A stretch of 5,749 nt of DNA from an uncultured Ruminococcus sp. (GTDB lineage Bacteria; Bacillota; Clostridia; Oscillospirales; Ruminococcaceae): assembly GCA_946404705.1 (NCBI GenBank), contig CAMJES010000155.1, positions 1 to 5,749 of the forward strand. The letters are read 5' to 3'. Position 1 is the stretch's first letter. Each line of letters starts with the position of its first letter. A program made the translations under genes and the position numbers. Below the pieces are notes generated by a model. It was not told the origin of the DNA and did no database searches. It was given only the letters and a program-made list of their open reading frames with translations. Positions 1 through 5,712 of this stretch are shown here, piece after piece.

Positions 1-31
1 TATGGATATCTATACATGGTCTGAAATTCAT
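1..31 (-). CDS. hisA: HisA-like isomerase, N-terminal fragment (gene runs off the left edge)
   Basis: Read on the minus strand, an ATG at 31-29 opens a frame giving MNFRPCIDIH before the window ends. FRPCIDIH is the characteristic start of eukaryotic-type HisA, the ProFAR isomerase (phosphoribosylformimino-AICAR-P isomerase) of histidine biosynthesis, a cytosolic TIM-barrel enzyme. In that family the segment forms the first beta strand and includes the catalytic Asp of the CxD motif (here C6-I-D8). Some Firmicutes carry this version. A purine-rich AAGGA lies about 12-13 bases upstream of the ATG, a rather long spacing, and an extended -10 promoter sits further upstream on the same strand. Only ten codons are visible, so the call rests on a short but distinctive motif; a chance match cannot be fully excluded. 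Confidence 0.66.
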   Translation of the reverse strand, partial: MNFRPCIDIH

Positions 32-50
32 AATATAGGGCAATTCCTTT

Positions 51-79
51 CCGATTTTTACGGCATTTTACCGATTTTT
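51..79. repeat. Short direct repeat CCGATTTTT, 20-bp period
   Basis: CCGATTTTT occurs at 51-59 and again at 71-79, a spacing of exactly 20 bp. The repeat lies in the untranslated leader of the leftward hisA-like transcript, just downstream of its predicted start. It could be a regulator binding site on one face of the helix, but in such T-rich DNA chance is a serious alternative. Confidence 0.35.
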
Positions 80-83
80 TATG

Positions 84-112
84 ATTATACCACACTTTTA
101 TTTCTTTTTCCA
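84..112 (-). promoter_or_regulatory. Leftward sigma-A promoter for the hisA-like gene
   Basis: On the minus strand, a perfect -10 TATAAT (plus positions 84-89) is preceded by TG plus one base, making an extended -10. A partial -35 TGGAAA (plus 107-112, four of six consensus bases) lies 17 bases upstream. Transcription would begin near position 77 and give a leader of about 45 bases before the ATG at 31. It is divergent from the promoter at 141-170. Confidence 0.6.
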
Positions 113-140
113 TTATATTTTGCAAAATTTATAATAATTG

Positions 141-170
141 TTGACATTTTATATAGTAATGTGATATAAT
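141..170 (+). promoter_or_regulatory. Sigma-A promoter of the dynamin-like operon
   Basis: A perfect -35 TTGACA (141-146) and a perfect -10 TATAAT (165-170) are separated by 18 bp. TGA directly before the -10 makes it an extended -10. The predicted start is near 177, leaving a leader of about 115 bases before the first ATG at 293. It is the only strong promoter seen upstream of the three-gene run, so it probably drives all three genes. Near-consensus elements suggest substantial basal activity unless a repressor acts here. Confidence 0.85.
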
Positions 171-179
171 AAGTGTTAG

Positions 180-210
180 ATATTGGATAAATTGCATCTA
201 TATTGGATAA
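180..210. repeat. Direct repeat ATATTGGATAA just downstream of the promoter (possible operator)
   Basis: The 11-mer ATATTGGATAA is present at 180-190 and 200-210, identical and with a 20-bp period, close to two helical turns. It begins a few bases after the predicted transcription start of the dynamin operon. Tandem sites at this position are typical of operators where a bound regulator blocks transcription. No matching regulator can be assigned from the window, so the operator role is inferred. Confidence 0.5.
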
Positions 211-292
211 CGTTCATTATAATTCTTATTAATTCCTTTAAAACATTCCGCGATGTACAGATACGCCTATAAAAATATTCAAGGAGGTTGCT

Positions 293-2341
293 ATGGGAGA
301 AAATGCTATTAACTACGGCAGCTATGCAGCTTATAAACAGACGGTCAGCGAGCTTACCGACTGCCTTTGCCAGCTGAAAGAATTCAGCGAAGAGCTGGAA
401 CTGAACAATACTGCCAAATCCATTGCCGATACTATTGAAAAGATCGCCGATGAGCATTTTGAAGTTGCTATCGTCGGTGAATTCAAGAGAGGTAAGAGTA
501 CGCTTATTAACGCGCTGCTTGGTCAGGAGGTACTTCCTGCGGACGTACTTCCGGCAACAGCTACTCTTAACCGTGTTACATACAGCGACACGCCTTACGT
601 TGAAGTTGAATACAAGACCGGCGAAAAAGAAAATGTTGATATAAACAAGCTTGCCGATTATGTCACAAAGCTTTCATACGAATCGGAAAAGCGCGCCGAG
701 AGCGTTAAGCAGGCGACCGTTCATTATGCGACCGATTTCTGCAAAAACAATGTTGATATCATCGACACTCCGGGTCTTAACGATGATGAGCAGATGACAA
801 ACGTTACGCTCTCTATCCTCCCCGAGATAGACGCAGCTGTTTTCGTTATCAGCGCAAACTCGCCTTTCTCCCAGTTTGAAAAGGAGTTCCTTGAAAAAAG
901 GATGCTCACAAGCGATATGGGAAGGATCATCTTCGCCGTTAACTGTTTCGGAACGTTCTCCAAAGAGGACGAGGACAGGATCGTTGAAACGGTAGAAAAG
1001 CGTATCGGCTCTTATGTTATGGAAAAAGCAAAGACTGTAATGGGCGAGGATTCAAAGGAATTTGCCGTTTACAAGCGCAAGATAGGCAAGCCGAAGGTTA
1101 TCGGCGTTTATGCAAAGAAGGCTCTTCTTGCAAAGCAGAGCCGTAACGAAGAGATGCTCAACGAGAGTAATTTCCCGAAGTTCGAAGCCGTTCTTGAACA
1201 TATGCTCACGCAGGAGCGCGGTTCCATAACACTCCAGATTCTCGCTACAAAAATAATCAGCAGCGGTTCGGAGATAATCAACTCCATCGTTCTCCGTGAA
1301 AACTCGCTTATGATGGAAACCGACGAATTCATGGAAAAATACAACGCCGCTATCGAAGAGATCGACGCTATCAGAACCAAGAAGCGTGAGGAGTTCGTTC
1401 GCATCAACGACGCTGCAAACAAGGTTTATGACGGACTTAAGCCTATCCTTGACGGCTACTGGAGCCAGATCGAGGAAACCGCTATGCAGGTTATTGACGA
1501 CTATCCGATGTCGGCCGATGACCTCAAACGTGATAAGCTTAAGATCGTTTATGCAAAGCTTACCGAAAAGATAAAAGAAAACATCGAAAACAAGGCACAG
1601 ATAATCTGTGAGCAGATACAGAACGAGATCAACATTGCATTGAGCGATGAAGCAGAACGTTTGCAGTCGTTCGAGGACGAATTCTTTGCTTCCGTTGCGC
1701 GCATTCAGCAGATGTTTGCTGTTCCGCAGCGTCACTCGCGCAATGGTGGAATCGTTGATTCTATTATTGGTGTTGCTATCGGCTCTGTCGGAACGGGCGG
1801 ACTTTTTGTCGGCTTCCGTGAGGCAGGCGTTAAGGGTGCGCTGCTCGGCGGTGCGTCCGGATTTGTTGGATTCTGCGCTACATTCTATGCTGCTGCTTAT
1901 CTTGCAGGCTTCCTCGGAATTGCTGCGGCAGGTCCCGTTACACTCTGCATTATGGCTATTGCAGGTCTTGCAGGAACCTTTACGGGTAAGCTTTCCGTTG
2001 ATAAGATCCTCGTTCAGGAGAGAATCGACAAATACAAGAACAGCTTCAAGAACTCTGTTTCAAAGCAGTTCCATGAAATGCGCATTTCCAGCGACTTCTC
2101 CGAAACTGTACGTCAGCAGGTATTCGCATCGTTCGAAGGACTTAAAAAGAAGATCGAAGACGAAACCGAGATTATCCTCAAAGACACGCAGAAGACCCTC
2201 GATAATCTCAACCAGCTCAAGGCTGAACGCAAGACCGTTTCCGAAAACGAAAAGGTCAAGCTCCAGAACATCGCAGAATACACAGGTTCTCTGCTTGCGG
2301 AAACATATAATCTTCATCACGCTCTTACAAACGATGAATAA
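293..2341 (+). CDS. Dynamin-like GTPase with hydrophobic membrane segment (first of a pair)
   Basis: This 682-aa protein is a bacterial dynamin-like large GTPase, expected to bind and remodel membranes in a GTP-dependent way. The GTPase domain covers about residues 55-280: P-loop GEFKRGKST (62-70), switch-I threonine in LPATAT (T89), and G3 DTPG (158-161). The G4 position reads NCFG (217-220) instead of the usual N/TKxD, so nucleotide specificity may be altered. A helical, charged stalk region follows (about 310-475). Residues about 485-566 are rich in Gly, Ala and bulky hydrophobics with GxxxG spacing, like the membrane-inserting paddle of bacterial dynamins. A second helical, coiled-coil-like stretch (about 570-665) closes the protein. 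The start is supported by AAGGAGGT at 281-288, four bases before the ATG. It is the first gene of the operon, 29 bp upstream of the M48-like gene. The family call is firm; the cellular role is not known. Confidence 0.92.
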   Translation: MGENAINYGSYAAYKQTVSELTDCLCQLKEFSEELELNNTAKSIADTIEKIADEHFEVAIVGEFKRGKSTLINALLGQEVLPADVLPATATLNRVTYSDTPYVEVEYKTGEKENVDINKLADYVTKLSYESEKRAESVKQATVHYATDFCKNNVDIIDTPGLNDDEQMTNVTLSILPEIDAAVFVISANSPFSQFEKEFLEKRMLTSDMGRIIFAVNCFGTFSKEDEDRIVETVEKRIGSYVMEKAKTVMGEDSKEFAVYKRKIGKPKVIGVYAKKALLAKQSRNEEMLNESNFPKFEAVLEHMLTQERGSITLQILATKIISSGSEIINSIVLRENSLMMETDEFMEKYNAAIEEIDAIRTKKREEFVRINDAANKVYDGLKPILDGYWSQIEETAMQVIDDYPMSADDLKRDKLKIVYAKLTEKIKENIENKAQIICEQIQNEINIALSDEAERLQSFEDEFFASVARIQQMFAVPQRHSRNGGIVDSIIGVAIGSVGTGGLFVGFREAGVKGALLGGASGFVGFCATFYAAAYLAGFLGIAAAGPVTLCIMAIAGLAGTFTGKLSVDKILVQERIDKYKNSFKNSVSKQFHEMRISSDFSETVRQQVFASFEGLKKKIEDETEIILKDTQKTLDNLNQLKAERKTVSENEKVKLQNIAEYTGSLLAETYNLHHALTNDE

Positions 2342-2370
2342 AAAACAGTAATAATGGAGGATCAAAAGCG

Positions 2371-3360
2371 ATGAACGATGTTCTCGACTCACTTGAAAAA
2401 CAGAATCCCCTGCTCGATATAGACACAAGCTTTACAAACTATCTCGCCGCAAGAACAAGAAAATCCAAGGATCACATTGTCAGCGGACGAATGGACTACG
2501 CTTTTGACGCAGATTTCTCTGTACGTCAAAAATTCATCACCTATTCGGGCTGGAATAAAATATACAAAAATCTTGTTACAACAGATATTCCCAACAAATT
2601 CAAGCAGATTTTCAAAACTGCAAGCGAAGCTACACAGGGCAACTATCCTGAGATCTGCGCTATCGTAAAGACCTGTGCAGAGCGTCTTATGATAGATCAG
2701 CCGAAGGTCTTCATCAGAAATGCACCGAACAAAATGGAGATCTACTCGTTATCCGCAGAAAATACTGCGCCCGTTATCATTATAACCTCGGGATTATGCG
2801 AAAAATGCACAAAGGCTGAAATGCAGTTTCTTATCGGCTGCGAATGCGGTCATATCCAGAACAACCATTGCATATACTATCAAGCTGCTCCAAGCTTCGG
2901 CATAATCATGGACAGCGATGTTGTCAACCCCATTACCGACAGCGGAAAACAGCTTGCTTCCGTTATGATGGATTGGCTCACGCTTTCCTATGTTACAGCA
3001 GACCGCGCAGGAATAATCTGTCTTGATAAACCGCAGGAGTTCTCGTCCGTTTTCCTTTCTTTAAGAGAAAAGGGACTTAACGACATTTACAGCCGCACAG
3101 GTCAGAATATCGACAACTCGGAGGCTGAAAAGAAATACGAAATACTTCACGTTACACCTGCACGAAGCATTTCGCTCGACAGCAGCACAAATTCACTTGA
3201 ACGCCGCTATTTTGCAGGAATGGAATTTTTAAGCTGCGAGACTCTTTACAGCTGGAGAAACGATATTGAAAGCGTTGATCTTCATACTGTAAACAAACAG
3301 GCGCTTGAAGTAAGATGCGAGATCATACTCGGCTCCGATTCAAGAAAGGCAGGTGCTTGA
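2371..3360 (+). CDS. M48-related metallopeptidase-like protein with altered zinc site
   Basis: This 329-aa protein resembles M48 (Ste24/HtpX-type) peptidases in its central part. Residues 135-166 follow the M48 pattern of a beta strand ending in TSG, a helix, then the metal motif and a trailing NxxH-like element. The HExxH position, however, reads CECGH (157-161), so the first zinc-binding His is Cys while the catalytic Glu158 and His161 remain. The downstream motif TADRAG (209-214) is intact, but the zinc-binding Glu expected two residues before it is Tyr207. Two of three ligands are thus changed. Cysteines and histidines cluster nearby: C143, C146, C157, C159, H161, H166, C167. No signal peptide or clear membrane helix is visible, unlike HtpX, so it is probably cytosolic. 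GGAGG at 2356-2360 lies ten bases before the ATG. It sits between two dynamin-like genes in the same operon. It may be a non-catalytic scaffold or sensor, or use a different metal site; proteolysis is not assured. Confidence 0.75.
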   Translation: MNDVLDSLEKQNPLLDIDTSFTNYLAARTRKSKDHIVSGRMDYAFDADFSVRQKFITYSGWNKIYKNLVTTDIPNKFKQIFKTASEATQGNYPEICAIVKTCAERLMIDQPKVFIRNAPNKMEIYSLSAENTAPVIIITSGLCEKCTKAEMQFLIGCECGHIQNNHCIYYQAAPSFGIIMDSDVVNPITDSGKQLASVMMDWLTLSYVTADRAGIICLDKPQEFSSVFLSLREKGLNDIYSRTGQNIDNSEAEKKYEILHVTPARSISLDSSTNSLERRYFAGMEFLSCETLYSWRNDIESVDLHTVNKQALEVRCEIILGSDSRKAGA

Positions 3361-3361
3361 A

Positions 3362-5110
3362 ATGTCTGAAAATACCAACAATGCTTTATCCTACGCCGAT
3401 GTTGAACCCGACATTGAAAGAATTCAGAATTATATGCGCGAAATCCTCAGCAACAAGGCGGTTTGCCGTATTCTCGGAGATGAATTCACCGATAATTTGA
3501 AGCAATGGGACAAAGCTATCACCAAACGCCGCACCGAGCCGTTCTCGCTGGTTGTTCTCGGCGATTTTAAACGCGGAAAAAGCACAATAATCAATGCTAT
3601 CCTCGGAAAATCCATCGCTCCGGTAAACGTTGCGCCGGAAACCTTCACCATAAACTCCATCAGCTACGGTGAAACACCTTCCGCCGAAGCTGTTCTCTCA
3701 AACGGTCAGCGCATAATGCTCACCGCAGACGATCTGCAGAGAGAACGCCTTGAAAAGCTTACAAGGGCTTTCCCCGACAGCCTTGAATATATCGACATTC
3801 ACGACAATGCGGAGATACTTAAAGAAATCCGCATCGTTGACACGCCGGGTCTTTCCGACCTTGACTGTCTTGACAAGCAGGTTCAGGATTATCTTGTCAA
3901 CGCAGACGCTATCATATATGTTGCGTCTGCGCTCTCGCCGTTCTCCGAGTCGGAACAGATCTTCCTTGCAAGCCATATCCGTCCGATGAGTTTCAGCAAG
4001 CTTTTTGTTCTGGTCAATATGATAGACGCAATGAACACCATGGAGGATATCGAAAAAATCATCAACCGTGTAAGCGAACGCTGCGAGCTTATCGTGCCGA
4101 ACGCTTTCGTTTACGGCGTTAGCGGAATTGACGAATACCGCCGCAAGATCGGACTTAACCGTCCCGACCTTAAAGGTTTTCAGGAATTCTATGAGAATGA
4201 ATTCCTTAAATTCGAGATGTCGCTTAAACGTGAGATCATTCTCCAGAAGGATTATATCCGCACTCAGCGTGTTATTACCATGCTCAACCTTATGCTCAAC
4301 GACACGGCTTCAAGAATACACATGGTTTATGATATGATCGCTCTTGACAAGCAGAAGCTTGTTGATCTTTCCGAAAAGATTGAGGGAGAATGCCGTTCGC
4401 TTGCCCATGCTATCGAAGAACGCCGCCCGAAGATCGTTCTGAGCGTTACAGAGATGCAGCAGCAGGCTGAACAATGGATGTACGGCTTTTTCTCCAAGCT
4501 TCGTGAGGATATTTACGAAGCGAGAAATCAAGGAAATCCCGAGGATGTTGAGAAGCATTTCTACTCGTTCCTTGTTGACAAGGTCGGAGAGGCTTACAAA
4601 AAGTGTATCGAGATACACGAAAAAGCGCTCAACGATGTTATCGTTGAAATGGGACGCGAGCTTTCACGCAAGCTCGGACTTGCTAATCTTGCCGAGGAGG
4701 CCGCTGCAGGAAAGGGTTCGTTCGACAGCTTAGTTCTTGTAAGCCAGTCGGTCATCAACGCTGCAGGTGCCGATGAAAACGGCAGCTATCCTTCCGAAAC
4801 CATGAGTTCGTTCAAGAACCTTCTCGGACGCAGAAGAACTACGAATATTATCGATACGGCGCTTGAAAACTTTGATGATGTTCGTATCAACGCCGTTAAG
4901 GATCTGAAAAATACATATAAAAAGATGGCGGAAAACGCACTCAAACGTCTTGACAGTCTTTATCAGACGCAGGTCGAAGCCAGCAGAGATGCACTCGCTC
5001 AGGCAAAGGAAATGTCTGAAAACAGCAACAACGAAGTTGTTAAAACTCATCTTGGCAAGGCTGTTGCGATACTTGATGAAGCTGCAGATATTCTCAAAAA
5101 ATACTGCTGA
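3362..5110 (+). CDS. Dynamin-like GTPase without hydrophobic paddle (second of the pair)
   Basis: With the chosen ATG this is a 582-aa bacterial dynamin-like GTPase. The GTPase domain spans about residues 60-260: P-loop GDFKRGKST (67-75), switch-I threonine T94 in PETFT, G3 DTPG (160-163) and a G4-like NMID (219-222), which keeps Asn and Asp but has Met for Lys. Both GTPases share FKRGKST and an SPFSxxExxFL stretch after G3, so they are divergent paralogues. The rest is mostly helical (about 290-440 and 500-580), with only a short hydrophobic stretch near 456-470 and no Gly/Ala-rich paddle. An in-frame GTG at 3353 would add three residues, but ATG at 3362 is preferred: AGGTG (3351-3355) precedes it by six bases. 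It begins one base after the M48-like stop codon, suggesting translational coupling. The likely role is partner of the first GTPase in a hetero-oligomer, by analogy with tandem dynamins of Campylobacter and LeoA/LeoBC. Confidence 0.9.
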   Translation: MSENTNNALSYADVEPDIERIQNYMREILSNKAVCRILGDEFTDNLKQWDKAITKRRTEPFSLVVLGDFKRGKSTIINAILGKSIAPVNVAPETFTINSISYGETPSAEAVLSNGQRIMLTADDLQRERLEKLTRAFPDSLEYIDIHDNAEILKEIRIVDTPGLSDLDCLDKQVQDYLVNADAIIYVASALSPFSESEQIFLASHIRPMSFSKLFVLVNMIDAMNTMEDIEKIINRVSERCELIVPNAFVYGVSGIDEYRRKIGLNRPDLKGFQEFYENEFLKFEMSLKREIILQKDYIRTQRVITMLNLMLNDTASRIHMVYDMIALDKQKLVDLSEKIEGECRSLAHAIEERRPKIVLSVTEMQQQAEQWMYGFFSKLREDIYEARNQGNPEDVEKHFYSFLVDKVGEAYKKCIEIHEKALNDVIVEMGRELSRKLGLANLAEEAAAGKGSFDSLVLVSQSVINAAGADENGSYPSETMSSFKNLLGRRRTTNIIDTALENFDDVRINAVKDLKNTYKKMAENALKRLDSLYQTQVEASRDALAQAKEMSENSNNEVVKTHLGKAVAILDEAADILKKYC

Positions 5111-5117
5111 TAAACTA

Positions 5118-5154
5118 TCCGTCCCTGATAATATCGGGGACGGAAATTTGTTTT
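5118..5154 (+). terminator. Rho-independent terminator of the dynamin operon
   Basis: TCCGTCCCTGATA (5118-5130) pairs with TATCGGGGACGGA (5132-5144) through one U-G wobble. In practice this is a GC-rich stem with a small AU loop. An interrupted T-rich stretch (AATTTGTTTT, 5145-5154) follows. It begins eight bases after the last stop codon of the operon. The T tract is imperfect, so termination may be partial. Confidence 0.75.
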
Positions 5155-5181
5155 CAAAAGTTTATGCTATTTTTTTGAAAA
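5151..5181. repeat. AT-only inverted repeat between operon terminator and tRNA promoter
   Basis: TTTTCAAAA (5151-5159) and TTTTGAAAA (5173-5181) are perfect inverted 9-bp arms around a 13-base centre. The second arm ends five bases before the -35 box of the tRNA promoter. It could back up the weak terminator or act as an AT-rich upstream element for the tRNA promoter. A chance occurrence in A/T-rich DNA is possible. Confidence 0.35.
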
Positions 5182-5186
5182 AAAGC

Positions 5187-5215
5187 TTGACAAGGAAAAA
5201 AAGTTGTGATATAAT
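5187..5215 (+). promoter_or_regulatory. Sigma-A promoter of the tRNA-Ser pair
   Basis: A perfect TTGACA (5187-5192) and a perfect TATAAT (5210-5215) are spaced by the optimal 17 bp, with TGA before the -10 (extended -10). A/T-rich DNA lies immediately upstream, as expected of a strong stable-RNA promoter. The predicted start is near 5222, giving a leader of about 37 bases before the first tRNA. Confidence 0.88.
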
Positions 5216-5258
5216 AAATAAGTCGATTGCGGAAGCATACGCTCGGCATACATATCAT

Positions 5259-5347
<89 letters not shown>

Positions 5348-5358
5348 TTAATTAACCT

Positions 5359-5448
5359 GCGGAATTACCCAAGTGGTTAAGGGGCTCCCCTGCTAAGGGA
5401 GTAGGTCGGGAAACCGGCGCGAGGGTTCAAATCCCTTGTTCCGCGCCA
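5359..5448 (+). tRNA. tRNA-Ser (anticodon GCU)
   Basis: This is a 90-base class II tRNA gene with encoded CCA. The acceptor arms GCGGAAT (5359-5365) and GTTCCGC (5438-5444) pair with one T-G wobble, then discriminator G and CCA. The anticodon stem CTCCC/GGGAG encloses loop CTGCTAA with anticodon GCT at 5392-5394, which reads AGC and AGU serine codons. A long variable arm (GGTCGGGAAACCGGC) supports serine identity. Only 11 bases separate it from the upstream tRNA-Ser, so the two are probably cut from one transcript. Confidence 0.97.
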
Positions 5449-5449
5449 G

Positions 5450-5486
5450 ATACGGATAGACTTTTTTAGTCTGTCCGTATTTTTTT
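5450..5486 (+). terminator. Rho-independent terminator of the tRNA-Ser pair
   Basis: ATACGGATAGACT (5450-5462) pairs with AGTCTGTCCGTAT (5468-5480), a 13-bp stem with one U-G wobble around a five-T loop. A run of T residues continues to 5486. The hairpin starts one base after the CCA of the second tRNA, a classic layout for a tRNA operon end. Confidence 0.92.
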
Positions 5487-5545
5487 GCTTTTTTCGTGAG
5501 AATATTGTGAACGATGCGTGGATTTATTTTTTTACGTTACCTGCC

Positions 5546-5551
5546 TATAAT
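5546..5551 (+). promoter_or_regulatory. Possible -10 box for the downstream XRE gene
   Basis: TATAAT at 5546-5551 is a perfect -10, but about 17 bp upstream there is only TTTATT, a poor -35 (three of six bases). The implied start near 5558 would fall at the ribosome binding site, giving a leader of about 17 bases. If it is a promoter it is weak or activator-dependent. Confidence 0.4.
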
Positions 5552-5574
5552 AGAATAAAAGGAGGTATAGATAT

Positions 5575-5712
5575 ATGAATCTATGTAAAAACGGAGAGCT
5601 TATATGCAGCTTAAGAAAAGCTAAAGGTATGACGCAGAAGCAGGTCGCAGACAAATTGGGCGTACTGCCAAAAACAGTTTCCAAATGGGAAACAGGAGTT
5701 TCCCAAAGTTAA
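5575..5712 (+). pseudogene. XRE-family helix-turn-helix regulator, prematurely stopped after 45 codons
   Basis: AAAGGAGGT (5558-5566) lies eight bases before an ATG at 5575, an excellent translation start. The product contains LRKAKGMTQKQVADKLGV followed by KTVSKWETG, the first three helices of a Cro/C1 (XRE) DNA-binding domain as found in many Firmicutes regulators. A TAA at 5710-5712 ends the frame just after the recognition helix, so helices 4 and 5 of the usual 55-60-residue domain are missing. Just past WETG, the +1 frame (from 5696) reads EFPKVKD, resembling the FPD-type turn normally found there, and another frame near the window end reads ADFCS, similar to helix 4-5 of such proteins. 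This suggests small indels in a decaying gene. A sequencing error or a genuine mini-protein are alternatives. The window ends too soon to settle this. Confidence 0.6.

Noticed and set aside
176..457. Minus-strand 93-aa frame across the operon leader
   Set aside because: It overlaps the promoter leader and the start of the first GTPase, and shows no recognisable domain. The real minus-strand gene in this area starts at 31.
1052..1735. Minus-strand 227-aa open frame inside the first GTPase
   Set aside because: It lies entirely opposite a gene with clear GTPase motifs, has no family signature, and is explained by the codon bias of the sense strand.
1647..2351. Plus-strand 234-aa open frame overlapping the end of the first GTPase
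   Set aside because: The Ser/Arg/Leu-rich composition is typical of a shifted-frame shadow; the true frame there encodes the hydrophobic segment and C-terminal helices.
2354..2374. Tiny frame from ATG 2354 to TGA overlapping the start of the M48-like gene
   Set aside because: Its ATG is part of the ribosome binding site region of the next gene, it has six codons, and it has no ribosome binding site of its own.
5695..5712. Programmed frameshift in the XRE gene
   Set aside because: No slippery heptamer is in the correct phase before the TAA and no downstream structure is evident, so decay or a sequence error is simpler.
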